A stretch of DNA of 15,040 bases from Syntrophomonas sp. UBA4911 (GCA_002398105.1 DHCD01000007.1:6170-21209); one strand, 5' to 3'. Positions 1 to 7,139 are shown, numbered from the stretch's first letter. A program made the numbers and translations. Notes: generated by a model from the letters alone, not told the origin.

Positions 1-561
1 ATACCTGTTCAGCACGCTTCTTCGGCGGTACTGAAGAGGATGAACCGTAAGCATGACTATCAGCATCTGGAGCGGCTCATAAATAAATTAAAGCAGCGCA
101 TAGAGGGATTGGTTTTAAGGACCACAGTTATGCTGGGATTTCCCGGTGAGACGGAGGAAGAATTTGAGGAACTCTATCACTATGTAGAAAAAGGCGAGTT
201 TGACTGGCTGGGCGCTTTCAGCTTTACCCCGGAAGAGGGAACCGTGGCTGCCAGCCTGCCGGACCAGATAGATGAAGACCTGAAAAATTACCGGCTGAAT
301 GCCATATTGGAACTGCAGAAAAAAATAACCCGCCGCAAAAATATCGCCCGTATCGGCAGTAAGGAAAAAATACTGGTATCAGGGCAGTTATCTTCCCATT
401 TATATACGGGAAGAGGATATTTTCAAGCCCCTGAGGTGGATGGCATCACCCTTATCAAGAGCTCTAAAAAATTGCCTCGGGGTGAGTTCGTTCCGGTCAG
501 GCTGGCCGGAGTCAGAAAATATGATATGATTGGAGAACTCATTGATGAATCTGCCCAATAA
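1..561 (+). CDS. rimO: Ribosomal protein S12 methylthiotransferase RimO, 3' part
   Basis: The reading frame is open from base 1, so only the last 186 residues are present. RimO is a radical-SAM enzyme with two Fe-S clusters that adds a methylthio group to a conserved aspartate of ribosomal protein S12. Visible here are the end of the radical-SAM barrel (IPVQHASSAVLKRMNR at the window edge, then LRTTVMLGFPGETEEEFEEL and the SFTPEEGT stretch), the helix ending in the Q-x-x-I region, and a C-terminal TRAM-type domain ending in KYDMIGELIDE. The PEEGT and TRAM arrangement fits RimO better than its tRNA-modifying relative MiaB. The cluster-binding CxxxCxxC motif lies outside the window. The 3' end overlaps pgsA by 17 bases, which suggests translational coupling. 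Confidence 0.92.
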   Translation: MPVQHASSAVLKRMNRKHDYQHLERLINKLKQRIEGLVLRTTVMLGFPGETEEEFEELYHYVEKGEFDWLGAFSFTPEEGTVAASLPDQIDEDLKNYRLNAILELQKKITRRKNIARIGSKEKILVSGQLSSHLYTGRGYFQAPEVDGITLIKSSKKLPRGEFVPVRLAGVRKYDMIGELIDESAQ

Positions 562-1078
562 GCTTACCATTTTGAGGATAATACTGATACCCGTATTTGT
601 GGTTTTACTTTTAATCAACCTGCCTTATGGGGATTATCTGGCTGCAGCCATATTTATTACCGCAGCTTTTACCGATAGTCTGGACGGCTATCTGGCCCGG
701 CGCTGGCAACAGGTAACCCGGCTGGGGATAATACTTGATCCATTGGCGGATAAACTATTGATTACGGCAGCCTTGATCAGTCTGGTAGAGCTGGGAAGAA
801 TTCCGGGATGGATAGCTATTGTTATATTAGGGCGGGAATTTGCAGTTTCCGGGTTAAGAGCGGTTAAGGCTGGAGACGGCATCATTATACCGGCTAGTAT
901 ATGGGGCAAACTTAAAACCTTAACCCAAATAATAGCGGTATTGCTTATAATTCTTCAAAACACTTATCATTATATAACCACCCTGCCGATTGGACGCTGG
1001 GCGATGTATATCGCAGTTCTCGTTACCATCATTTCCGGGGTGGAGTACTTCTATCGTTTCCGTCTGGAATTCGATTGA
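545..1078 (+). CDS. pgsA: CDP-diacylglycerol-glycerol-3-phosphate 3-phosphatidyltransferase
   Basis: This integral membrane enzyme makes phosphatidylglycerol phosphate from CDP-diacylglycerol and glycerol 3-phosphate, the committed step to phosphatidylglycerol. The CDP-alcohol phosphotransferase signature is complete: D-x2-DG-x2-AR-x8-G-x3-D-x3-D, read as DSLDGYLAR followed by G, ILD and PLAD. Several hydrophobic segments surround it. The protein has 177 residues, usual for the family. I place the start at ATG 545 (MNLPNKLTILRI, the typical PgsA N terminus) with GGAG at 532-535 nine bases upstream. A TTG at 530 would add five residues but lies on top of that ribosome binding site. The rimO-pgsA pairing with cinA and recA further on is common in Firmicutes. 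Confidence 0.95.
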   Translation: MNLPNKLTILRIILIPVFVVLLLINLPYGDYLAAAIFITAAFTDSLDGYLARRWQQVTRLGIILDPLADKLLITAALISLVELGRIPGWIAIVILGREFAVSGLRAVKAGDGIIIPASIWGKLKTLTQIIAVLLIILQNTYHYITTLPIGRWAMYIAVLVTIISGVEYFYRFRLEFD

Positions 1079-1107
1079 AAAAATCAGGGGCCCATAAATA
1101 GGCCCCT
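1078..1107 (-). terminator. Hairpin terminator between convergent genes, best for the - strand
   Basis: A 7-bp perfect stem, AGGGGCC at 1086-1092 with GGCCCCT at 1101-1107, closes an 8-nt loop. Read on the - strand it is followed by GA and six T's (the A-run 1078-1083 on the + strand, which includes the last base of the pgsA stop codon). That makes it a good terminator for the - strand gene. On the + strand the T-rich tail is weak and delayed, so termination of pgsA here is only possible. Confidence 0.6.
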
Positions 1108-1115
1108 AAATGCTT

Positions 1116-1442
1116 TTAAGCTGATATCGGACATGGAGGCTTCCTGTCTGACCTTATGTTCACCACATTGATCATAAGCTTCCGCAGTTCTTCATTATAT
1201 TCTTCAACCGAGAGACGGTAGTCAGTTTCGACAGTACCATGGATACTATCGAATCCTTCCAGGTAGGCCGTGATCCAATCATAACTTTCTGTTGGCAGTT
1301 GTTTCCGGGCAAAAAGATTTTGCCATTCCTCATTGATTTCCTCCAGAGACAGAGGCTCAATCACAGAATCCAATTCGAGGTAGTCCAGATAACGCTTGAA
1401 CCAATCTGAATAGACATCGTTCCTGCTGACGGCTCCGTTCAT
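1116..1442 (-). CDS. Small acidic protein of unknown function
   Basis: I do not recognise this 108-residue protein. It has no signal peptide and no membrane segment. It is rich in Glu, Asp, Trp and Tyr (for example EEINEEWQNLFARKQLP and ESYDWITAYLEGF) and looks largely helical and cytosolic. The gene is supported by a strong ribosome binding site on the - strand (GAGAGGTGATAAC directly before ATG), an extended -10 promoter about 55 bases upstream, and a terminator hairpin just past its stop. It is the only clear - strand gene in the window and is divergent from the membrane protein gene at 1630. No function can be inferred. Confidence 0.7.
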   Translation of the reverse strand: MNGAVSRNDVYSDWFKRYLDYLELDSVIEPLSLEEINEEWQNLFARKQLPTESYDWITAYLEGFDSIHGTVETDYRLSVEEYNEELRKLMINVVNIRSDRKPPCPISA

Positions 1443-1497
1443 GTTATCACCTCTCTTCTAATTGTGAATGAAACAACAATCACATATCCTTAGTACT

Positions 1498-1506
1498 ATT
1501 ATAGCA
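1498..1506 (-). promoter_or_regulatory. Extended -10 promoter for the - strand gene
   Basis: On the - strand the sequence reads TGCTATAAT, a perfect TGn extended -10 element, about 55 bases upstream of the ATG at 1442. No good -35 box is present at 16-18 bp (an AT-rich TTTATT-like stretch), as is usual for extended -10 promoters recognised by the housekeeping sigma factor. Confidence 0.5.
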
Positions 1507-1598
1507 GCGGTTACAGACAAATAAATATTAATTATGCCAAACATCGGTTTTTGATGACAAATTACCAAAATTTATTCGCAGTCTGCCATTGGGTCCTA

Positions 1599-1607
1599 TG
1601 ATATAAT
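1599..1607 (+). promoter_or_regulatory. Extended -10 promoter for the membrane protein-protease unit
   Basis: The sequence TGATATAAT is a perfect TGn extended -10 element. The expected transcription start, 6-7 bases downstream, is at about 1613-1615, inside or at the edge of the ribosome binding site GGAGGAGG (1612-1619). The mRNA would therefore have a leader of only about 15-17 bases. No clear -35 box is seen. Confidence 0.5.
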
Positions 1608-1629
1608 GACCGGAGGAGGTTGTAGAAAT

Positions 1630-2178
1630 ATGATGAAAAACAATGAAATTAAAATATTGCGCCTGATAATCACGATAATCGTGACTTTGGGTATCCTCCT
1701 GGGCGGCTACAACCTTTACCAAGAATATATGGTAAAAAAGCCATTGGCTGAGAAATTACTGCAGGTGGAAGCAGTAAACAAGGTGGATATTAAAAAAGTC
1801 AATAACATATATACTGTTCAAACCCATTTGGACCAGGTGGAAAACATTCAGAAAATTTATACTGATCTGGACGCAATAATAAATGACGGCATCAAGGGCA
1901 ATTACCTGCTGGAGATCAAAGATAAAAGAAACCGGAAACTGGATAAATTTTTTGATGATTTTCAGCCTGCGCTTCACCAGGGTCTGGCTCAAAAGGAATT
2001 TTTATGGCTGGCCCAGCAATTGGAGCAGCAGGGTCAGAGTCAGGATATAAAAGTGCGGCTGCTGGTTGATAATAAGCGGATATATTTACAGCTGGAGGAT
2101 GGCAATTCCTATCTTTACAGTATAATCGAACATACGGCGGGAGCGGAGCAAGAGACGGGAGGGGGCAGGGATAATTGA
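1630..2178 (+). CDS. Single-pass membrane protein of unknown function
   Basis: This is a 182-residue protein with one N-terminal membrane segment (about residues 9-28, ILRLIITIIVTLGILLGGYN) followed by a mostly hydrophilic domain of about 150 residues with a charged, helical middle (LEIKDKRNRKLDKFFDDF). I recognise no family. The start is ATG 1630, nine bases after GGAGGAGG at 1612-1619 (a second ATG follows directly). An in-frame ATG at 1606 is rejected because it lies inside the -10 box. The last four bases overlap the TTG start of the FtsH-like protease, so the two are probably co-translated. A role as a partner, adaptor or substrate of that protease is inference from this coupling only. 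Confidence 0.75.
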   Translation: MMKNNEIKILRLIITIIVTLGILLGGYNLYQEYMVKKPLAEKLLQVEAVNKVDIKKVNNIYTVQTHLDQVENIQKIYTDLDAIINDGIKGNYLLEIKDKRNRKLDKFFDDFQPALHQGLAQKEFLWLAQQLEQQGQSQDIKVRLLVDNKRIYLQLEDGNSYLYSIIEHTAGAEQETGGGRDN

Positions 2179-3638
2179 TTGAGGTTGCTGCAGGTTTAGG
2201 CCTGGCATTATTAATATTTTTGATTATAATCGGGGTTAATGTAATACCTCTGGTGTTAATTGTCATGTTATTGGCTTTCTTTTATTTTTTTATGCAGAAC
2301 CAGGGTTATATTAAATTCACGGAATTAGGCCGGGGTACTACTCAGAAATCCCGGATTGACTTTGATGATATCGGGGGGCAGGAAACGGCTGTAAACGAGC
2401 TTAAGGAAGCGTTGCAGTTTATCGTCAAGCCGGAAGATATATTCCATATGGGAATTCGGCCCCTGCGGGGAGTATTGCTGGTCGGCCCTCCGGGGACGGG
2501 CAAAACCTTAATGGCTAAAGCTGCAGCCAGTTATACCGGTTCGGCTTTTATGGCTGCCTCCGGCAGCGAGTTTATTGAAGTCTATGCTGGCGTAGGTGCA
2601 AAACGGATACGAAAACTGTTTAATGACGCCAGAAAAAAGGCACAAAACGAAAAAAAACGCAGTGCTCTAATATTTATTGATGAGTTGGACATCCTGGGTG
2701 CTAAAAGGGGATCTCACAGCAGCCATATGGAATATGACCAGACTCTTAATCAATTGCTGGTGGAAATGGATGGCATAAGCGGCAACAGTGAACCTTATGT
2801 GCTGCTGGTAGGCGCCACCAACCGGGCGGACATGCTGGATCCGGCTCTGCTGCGTCCGGGCCGGTTCGACCGCCAGGTACAGGTAGGTTTGCCCGATAAG
2901 GTGGGGCGCAAAAAAATACTGGAGATCCATACCCGGAATAAACCGGTGCATGACAGGGATATACTGGATGAGATTGCCCGCGCTACCTTTGGCTTTTCCG
3001 GGGCTCATCTGGAAAGCCTGGCTAATGAAGCGGCTATACTGGCCCTGCGGGAAGAGGCTACCGCCATTGATAACCGGCATTTTAGCGAAGCCATTGATAA
3101 AGTGATTATGGGAGAGAAATTAGATCGCCGGCCGTCGCCGGAGGAAATGGAGCGGGTCAGCATACATGAAAGCGGGCACGCCCTGGTCAGTGAGATGCTG
3201 GAGCCGGGTTCAGTCTCTTCCCTGACCATTATTCCCAGAGGCAAAGCGCTGGGATTTATGCGTAAATCTCCTCAGGATGACCAGTATTTATACACCCGGG
3301 AGCAGATGGAAAAACAGATAATGGTCATGCTGGCCGGGGCGGCAGCGGAGGAGATAAAGTTTGGCAATCGCAGTACCGGAGCCAGAAGTGATTTCAGCCA
3401 GGCCTGGAATTTGTCCCGGGAAATCGTGGAGGCCGGATTATCTTCACTGGGTATTATAAACGGTGATGATATCCCCGGTGAAACCCTCTACCGGGAATGC
3501 CATAAAATTATCAGCGATTTAGAGGAGACAACCCTGGAGCTGTTAAAAAAACGGGAAAGCTCCCTCCTGAATCTGGCCTGCTCCATGGTGGAGGAAGAGA
3601 CCATTGACCGGGAACGTTTTTTACAGTTCGTTAATTAA
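2175..3638 (+). CDS. Compact FtsH-like membrane AAA+ zinc metalloprotease
   Basis: FtsH proteases extract and degrade membrane and regulatory proteins using ATP. In order this protein shows two closely spaced membrane segments (about residues 5-22 and 24-40), Walker A GPPGTGKT (104-111), a pore loop VYAG (136-139) where FtsH normally has a Phe, Walker B LIFIDE (165-170), the second region of homology GATNRADMLDPALLRPGRFDRQ-like (213-234, with arginine fingers), the zinc site HESGH (331-335), and the third zinc ligand Asp406 in TGARSDF. The protein has 487 residues; classical FtsH has about 600-700 with an extracytoplasmic domain of roughly 70 or more residues between its two membrane segments. 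That domain is absent here. The start TTG 2175 follows an AGGGGGCAGGG purine run and overlaps the upstream stop. All catalytic residues are present, so it should be active. It is probably a paralogue, with the housekeeping FtsH elsewhere. Confidence 0.92.
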   Translation: MIEVAAGLGLALLIFLIIIGVNVIPLVLIVMLLAFFYFFMQNQGYIKFTELGRGTTQKSRIDFDDIGGQETAVNELKEALQFIVKPEDIFHMGIRPLRGVLLVGPPGTGKTLMAKAAASYTGSAFMAASGSEFIEVYAGVGAKRIRKLFNDARKKAQNEKKRSALIFIDELDILGAKRGSHSSHMEYDQTLNQLLVEMDGISGNSEPYVLLVGATNRADMLDPALLRPGRFDRQVQVGLPDKVGRKKILEIHTRNKPVHDRDILDEIARATFGFSGAHLESLANEAAILALREEATAIDNRHFSEAIDKVIMGEKLDRRPSPEEMERVSIHESGHALVSEMLEPGSVSSLTIIPRGKALGFMRKSPQDDQYLYTREQMEKQIMVMLAGAAAEEIKFGNRSTGARSDFSQAWNLSREIVEAGLSSLGIINGDDIPGETLYRECHKIISDLEETTLELLKKRESSLLNLACSMVEEETIDRERFLQFVN

Positions 3639-3690
3639 GAAAATAGACGCAGATTACGCAGATTATTAATGATCTTTTAATAAAGGAACT

Positions 3691-3810
3691 GACGCGGAAC
3701 TTTTGGGAAGAACGCGGAATTTATTAAAGTTTTCTTCCGCGTTCTTCCCTCTAGGTTCCCGGAATTCCGCGTCAAAAAACTAGCAGAACCGTTGGGTTAT
3801 TTTCATTTTT
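3691..3810. repeat. Palindromic dispersed repeat, copy A
   Basis: This segment matches 11904-12032 at roughly 90% by hand alignment, with one 9-base gap. It is a nested palindrome. The outer arms are GACGCGGAA (3691-3699) and TTCCGCGTC (3765-3773). The inner arms are a perfect 15-bp stem, GGGAAGAACGCGGAA (3705-3719) with TTCCGCGTTCTTCCC (3735-3749), around a 15-nt loop. Similarity continues past the palindrome through TAGCAGAAC to the TTTTCATTTTT end. It begins about 50 bases after the protease stop codon. No transposase is near, so it could be a non-autonomous (MITE-like) element or a 3' UTR stem family. Confidence 0.85.
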
Positions 3811-3847
3811 GGCCGCAGCCTCCAGCCCTGGCAGTTAAATATAAATA

Positions 3848-3866
3848 GGGATAACTTAGTTATCCC
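3848..3866. repeat. Short perfect inverted repeat
   Basis: GGGATAAC (3848-3855) and GTTATCCC (3859-3866) form an 8-bp perfect stem with a 3-nt loop. There is no T-run after it, so it is not a typical terminator. It could be an operator or part of the degenerate repeat cluster. Confidence 0.5.
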
Positions 3867-3897
3867 AACCTTAATTTAAAATTTAAAATTAAAACCT

Positions 3898-3914
3898 CCT
3901 GAATTCCGCGTCAA
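3898..3914. repeat. Fragment of the palindromic repeat
   Basis: The 17 bases CCTGAATTCCGCGTCAA are identical to 11981-11997, the right outer arm of copy B. The match to copy A is slightly shorter. This is a truncated third copy lying about 90 bases beyond the end of copy A. Confidence 0.6.
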
Positions 3915-3979
3915 TTAATATTTCCCATGCGTGGTTGCGCCTATGGACAGGGACGGTTAATTCATAATTTGTTCAAAAG

Positions 3980-4009
3980 GCCGGGCATTGCCAAATGCCT
4001 GGCTTTTTT
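3980..4009 (+). terminator. Factor-independent terminator
   Basis: GCCGGGCATT (3980-3989) pairs with AATGCCTGGC (3994-4003), with one mismatch and a 4-nt loop, followed by six T's. It would stop any transcript reading from the protease gene through the repeat region, and it isolates cinA from upstream transcription. Confidence 0.7.
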
Positions 4010-4127
4010 GCTGGTGCCGACCTGAACCTGCCGGCATTTTTATCCCCACAATCTGAATAAAAATACCATAAGTTTCGATATATAGATGAAAGAAATGCTT
4101 ATACTAAAAGGGTAAGGAGATGAATAG

Positions 4128-5369
4128 GTGTACAAGGCATGTATAATATCAACCGGAACCGAGCTGATGCTGGGCTCGACCATAGACAGCAACTCCCTTT
4201 TTCTCTCGCAGAAGTTAAGCGCTTTAGGGCTTCGGGTTATTGCCCGCTATACGGTGGGCGATAATCGGGAACAGATCCGTAGTGCCTTTAAAAATGGACT
4301 GGAAGATGCCGACCTGGTAATTGCCAGCGGAGGCTTGGGACCGACCCGGGATGATTTGACCAAAGAGGCGGCCTGTGAGGTTGCCGGCTGCGGCATGGAA
4401 CTGGTAGAGGAGGAAGTCGTGCGCTTAAAAGAATTCTTTGCCCGGCGTAAACGGGATATGCCGAAGGAGAATTTAAAGCAGGCCATGTTTCCGCCGGAGG
4501 CCATAATCCTCAGGAATTCAATAGGAACCGCGCCGGGGATGTATCTCAAGAAAAATGCCAAAGTGCTGGTTTTGTTGCCTGGTCCGCCCCGGGAAATGGA
4601 GGCTATGTACCTGAATGAAGCAGAGCCTTTGTTTAAGCAGGACTTTGCTTTGGATGAACAGCTTACCGCCGGCAGAACCATAAAGGTTATCGGTCCGGGC
4701 GAGTCCCAGGTGGATGAGATGCTGCTGGATGTTGTAAATAATCCCCGGGGCTGCAGCCTTGCTTTATTGGCCCGGGACGGGGAGGTCCATATCAAAGTTA
4801 CGGCTGAAGGTGAAAATACCCAGCATAGTCAGCAGATATTGGAAGCAATAACCCGGCGGGTTGAAGCCGTAATGGGCAAATACGTCTTTGGTTATGATGA
4901 AGATACTTTGGCCGGGGTAGTGGGGAAATTACTGTCCGGCTCGGGTAAGACTCTGGCTCTGGCCGAATCCTGTACCGGTGGGCTATTGGCCGAGATGATT
5001 ACGGAAATACCGGGAAGCTCAGGCTATTTCTGGGGTTCAGTGACTTCCTACAGTAATGAATCCAAAGTAAAATTACTGGGGGTGAAACCGGAGACCCTTG
5101 ACCGCTACGGAGCGGTCAGCCGGCAAACGGCCGGGGAGATGGCCCGGGGAATACTGGAACGGTCCGGGGCGGATTTCAGTCTGGCTATTACCGGCATCGC
5201 CGGGCCTGATGGCGAAACTCGGGATAAACCGGTGGGCCTGGTCTATATAGCTGAGGCTGATAAAAAAGACCGGGTTATAATTAAGGAAATGCATTTTACC
5301 GGGGCCAGGGAAGCTATTCGCAATCTGGCCGCCAGAACCGCCCTGGATTTATTGAGGAGAGAATTATAG
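4128..5369 (+). CDS. cinA: CinA family protein, MoCF-like domain plus NMN amidohydrolase-like domain
   Basis: This 413-residue protein has the full CinA layout. The N-terminal molybdopterin-binding-like domain (about 1-170) has STGTELMLGS and the signature GGLGPTRDDLT (68-78), with PGPPREM at 151-157. A middle linker domain follows. The C-terminal CinA/PncC domain (about 255-413) has LAESCTGG (277-284), the SVTSYSN stretch and TGIAGPDG (355-362). PncC-type domains deamidate nicotinamide mononucleotide in pyridine nucleotide salvage, and the N-terminal domain acts as an ADP-ribose pyrophosphatase in characterised members. The start is GTG 4128, eight bases after AAGGAG. Proximity to recA is the classical Firmicute arrangement, where cinA is competence-linked. 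It is followed by thpR after 26 bases. Confidence 0.95.
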   Translation: MYKACIISTGTELMLGSTIDSNSLFLSQKLSALGLRVIARYTVGDNREQIRSAFKNGLEDADLVIASGGLGPTRDDLTKEAACEVAGCGMELVEEEVVRLKEFFARRKRDMPKENLKQAMFPPEAIILRNSIGTAPGMYLKKNAKVLVLLPGPPREMEAMYLNEAEPLFKQDFALDEQLTAGRTIKVIGPGESQVDEMLLDVVNNPRGCSLALLARDGEVHIKVTAEGENTQHSQQILEAITRRVEAVMGKYVFGYDEDTLAGVVGKLLSGSGKTLALAESCTGGLLAEMITEIPGSSGYFWGSVTSYSNESKVKLLGVKPETLDRYGAVSRQTAGEMARGILERSGADFSLAITGIAGPDGETRDKPVGLVYIAEADKKDRVIIKEMHFTGAREAIRNLAARTALDLLRREL

Positions 5370-5395
5370 TTTCAGTATGCGGAGGCAGGATAATA

Positions 5396-5953
5396 ATGAG
5401 AGTTTTTATTGCTCTGAACGTACCTGAGGAGATTAAAGAACAAGCATTGCAGGTCAAGGAAGAATTGGCCCAATTTAAACCGGATATCAAGTGGGTGGAA
5501 CATGAAAATTACCATATTACCCTTAAATTCCTGGGAGAGGTCAACAGTCAGCTTGATCTTATAAAGACCAAATTAGGCCAGGCAGCCCAGGCTTGTCCGA
5601 CCTTTAAGCTCATCAATTCTGAGATTGGATTCTTCCCCGGCCGCAGCCGGCCCCGGATTATATGGATGGGGGTTAAGGGGGAGATGGAAAAGGCTTATTT
5701 TTTGGGGGAGCGAGTTGATACATATCTCAGTGAGCTGGGTTTTGAAACCGAAAGAAAACGCAGCTTTCACCTTACTCTGGGAAGAATACGTTCGGAAAGG
5801 GAAATAGATAAGGTCTTAGTCCAAACCGGCATCATCAACCCCCGTTTAAAAAAATACAGCTTTGCCATAAGCGAGTTCACTTTAATGGAAAGCCGCCTCT
5901 CTTCCGCTGGTCCGGAATATTCAGTCCTGGAAAAATATAAGCTGGAAGGATAA
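5396..5953 (+). CDS. thpR: RNA 2',3'-cyclic phosphodiesterase (2H family)
   Basis: This 185-residue protein belongs to the 2H phosphoesterase superfamily, once called 2'-5' RNA ligase. It hydrolyses 2',3'-cyclic phosphates at RNA ends. The two catalytic H-x-T-L motifs are HITL (40-43) and HLTL (125-128). The N terminus MRVFIALNVPEEIKE is typical. The start ATG 5396 is preceded by GGAGG about nine bases upstream. The 26-base gap to cinA without a terminator suggests one transcript. RecA has its own promoter after it. Confidence 0.93.
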   Translation: MRVFIALNVPEEIKEQALQVKEELAQFKPDIKWVEHENYHITLKFLGEVNSQLDLIKTKLGQAAQACPTFKLINSEIGFFPGRSRPRIIWMGVKGEMEKAYFLGERVDTYLSELGFETERKRSFHLTLGRIRSEREIDKVLVQTGIINPRLKKYSFAISEFTLMESRLSSAGPEYSVLEKYKLEG

Positions 5954-6007
5954 TTTATATATAGATGGACTGAGCTTTTGGGCTTGCTAAATTATGGCTA
6001 GAAATGA

Positions 6008-6037
6008 TTGACATTTATAAAGGGTGTATATTATCAT
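6008..6037 (+). promoter_or_regulatory. recA promoter
   Basis: A perfect -35 box TTGACA at 6008-6013 is followed by TATCAT at 6032-6037 (18-bp spacer). TATTAT at 6029-6034 (15-bp spacer) is a less well spaced alternative. The predicted start of transcription is near 6044, upstream of the LexA box, so bound LexA would block promoter clearance or elongation. Confidence 0.65.
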
Positions 6038-6050
6038 AAAGGCTAAGAAG

Positions 6051-6064
6051 CGAACATATGTTTG
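6051..6064. promoter_or_regulatory. LexA (SOS) operator of recA
   Basis: CGAACATATGTTTG matches the Bacillus/Firmicute LexA box (CGAAC-N4-GTTCG type) with one departure in the right arm. It lies between the recA promoter and start codon and touches the ribosome binding site GAGGAGGG (6064-6071). This is the expected control of recA by DNA damage. Confidence 0.85.
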
Positions 6065-6076
6065 AGGAGGGCGAAA

Positions 6077-7108
6077 ATGGATAATCAGCAAAACCAGGGC
6101 AGGATAGATGCTTTAAATAATGCCATCAAGGGTATTGAAAGGCAGTTTGGCAAAGGGTCGATAATGAAATTGGGCGAAGCGGTTGCTATGAATATTGAGG
6201 TCATATCTACCGGCTGTCTTTCTCTTGATTTGGCTCTGGGAGTAGGGGGATTGCCCCGGGGCAGAGTGATAGAGATATTTGGACCGGAATCGTCAGGTAA
6301 GACTACGGTGGCTCTGCATGCCATAGCCCAGGCTCAGAGTGAAGGCGGCATGGCAGCTTTCATTGATGCGGAACATGCCCTGGACCCGCTTTATGCCCGT
6401 AAACTAGGGGTGGATATTAATAATTTGCTGGTCTCCCAGCCGGATTCCGGGGAACAGGCTCTGGAGATTGCCGAAGCCCTGGTCAGAAGCGGGGCCATAG
6501 ATATTGTAGTAATCGACTCGGTGGCAGCCTTGGTCCCTCGAGCCGAGCTGGAGGGCGATATGGGCGATATCCATGTGGGACTGCAGGCGCGTTTGATGTC
6601 TCAGGCTTTACGGAAACTAACCGCCCATATCAGTAAATCCCGGGCCTGTACCGTATTCATCAACCAGATCCGGGAGAAAGTGGGCGTAGTATACGGTAAT
6701 CCTGAAACTACCACCGGGGGGCGGGCCTTGAAATTTTATTCATCAGTGCGCATAGAAGTAAGAAGAGCTGATGCGATAAAACAGGGAACCGATGTTATTG
6801 GCAACCGCACCCGGGCCAAGGTGGTTAAGAATAAGGTAGCACCGCCGTTTAAAACGGCAGAGTTTGATATTATGTATGGCTTCGGTATTTCGCGGGAGGG
6901 AGATTTGCTGGATATAGCGGCTGAGAAGGAAATTATTCAGAAGAGCGGCTCGTGGTATTCCTATGAGGGAGAAAGAATGGGACAGGGCCGGGAAAATGCC
7001 AAAGAATACCTGAAAAACAACCTTGAATTCACCCGAATGCTGGAAAATAAGATCAAAGAAATGGAAAAGGCCAGGCTGCTGGCTGCCAACCCCGCGGAGG
7101 AATCTTGA
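6077..7108 (+). CDS. recA: Recombinase RecA
   Basis: RecA forms ATP-dependent filaments on single-stranded DNA, drives strand exchange and triggers LexA self-cleavage. The protein has 343 residues. Visible are Walker A GPESSGKT (69-76), the catalytic Glu in DAEHALDP (residue 99), Walker B IVVIDS (143-148), loop 1 around LEGDMGD and loop 2 around INQIREKVGVVYGNPETTTGG (195-215). The C-terminal tail is short and only mildly acidic. The start is ATG 6077 (MDNQQNQGRIDALNNAIKGIERQFGKG) behind GAGGAGGG. A TTG at 6062 would put the binding site and half of the LexA box inside the gene and is rejected. No recX follows, unlike in many relatives. Confidence 0.98.
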   Translation: MDNQQNQGRIDALNNAIKGIERQFGKGSIMKLGEAVAMNIEVISTGCLSLDLALGVGGLPRGRVIEIFGPESSGKTTVALHAIAQAQSEGGMAAFIDAEHALDPLYARKLGVDINNLLVSQPDSGEQALEIAEALVRSGAIDIVVIDSVAALVPRAELEGDMGDIHVGLQARLMSQALRKLTAHISKSRACTVFINQIREKVGVVYGNPETTTGGRALKFYSSVRIEVRRADAIKQGTDVIGNRTRAKVVKNKVAPPFKTAEFDIMYGFGISREGDLLDIAAEKEIIQKSGSWYSYEGERMGQGRENAKEYLKNNLEFTRMLENKIKEMEKARLLAANPAEES

Positions 7109-7133
7109 CACTATTAGGCAAACTAACTAAAAT
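7105..7133 (+). promoter_or_regulatory. Promoter of the RNA gene between recA and rny
   Basis: TTGACA at 7105-7110 and TAAAAT at 7128-7133 are separated by exactly 17 bases: a near-consensus housekeeping promoter with one deviation in the -10 box. The -35 box overlaps the recA stop codon (7106-7108). Predicted start of transcription is near 7140, ten bases before the closing helix of the RNA begins. Confidence 0.75.
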
Positions 7134-7139
7134 TGATTA

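Larger units (their letters stand above)
3639..4127. other. 489-base intergenic region with repeats and a terminator
   Basis: I find no convincing gene here. The region holds a palindromic dispersed repeat (3691-3810), a small inverted repeat (3848-3866), a 17-base fragment identical to the end of the second repeat copy (3898-3914), and a terminator-like hairpin (3980-4009). The start, 3640-3663, carries GACGCAGATTACGCAGATT, of a kind I have often seen scattered between genes in other bacteria. A TATACT at 4100-4105 may be the -10 box for cinA, but no good -35 box accompanies it. Confidence 0.6.

Noticed and set aside
3945..3960. TGGACAGGGACGGTT resembles GGGGACAGGGACGG-type repeats linked to REP-associated transposases in other genomes.
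   Set aside because: There is only one short occurrence here, with no second copy, inverted partner or transposase in the window.
4247..4795. A long - strand frame inside cinA (182 codons).
   Set aside because: It is a shadow of cinA: Ser/Pro-rich composition, no ribosome binding site, and the + strand gene carries all conserved motifs.
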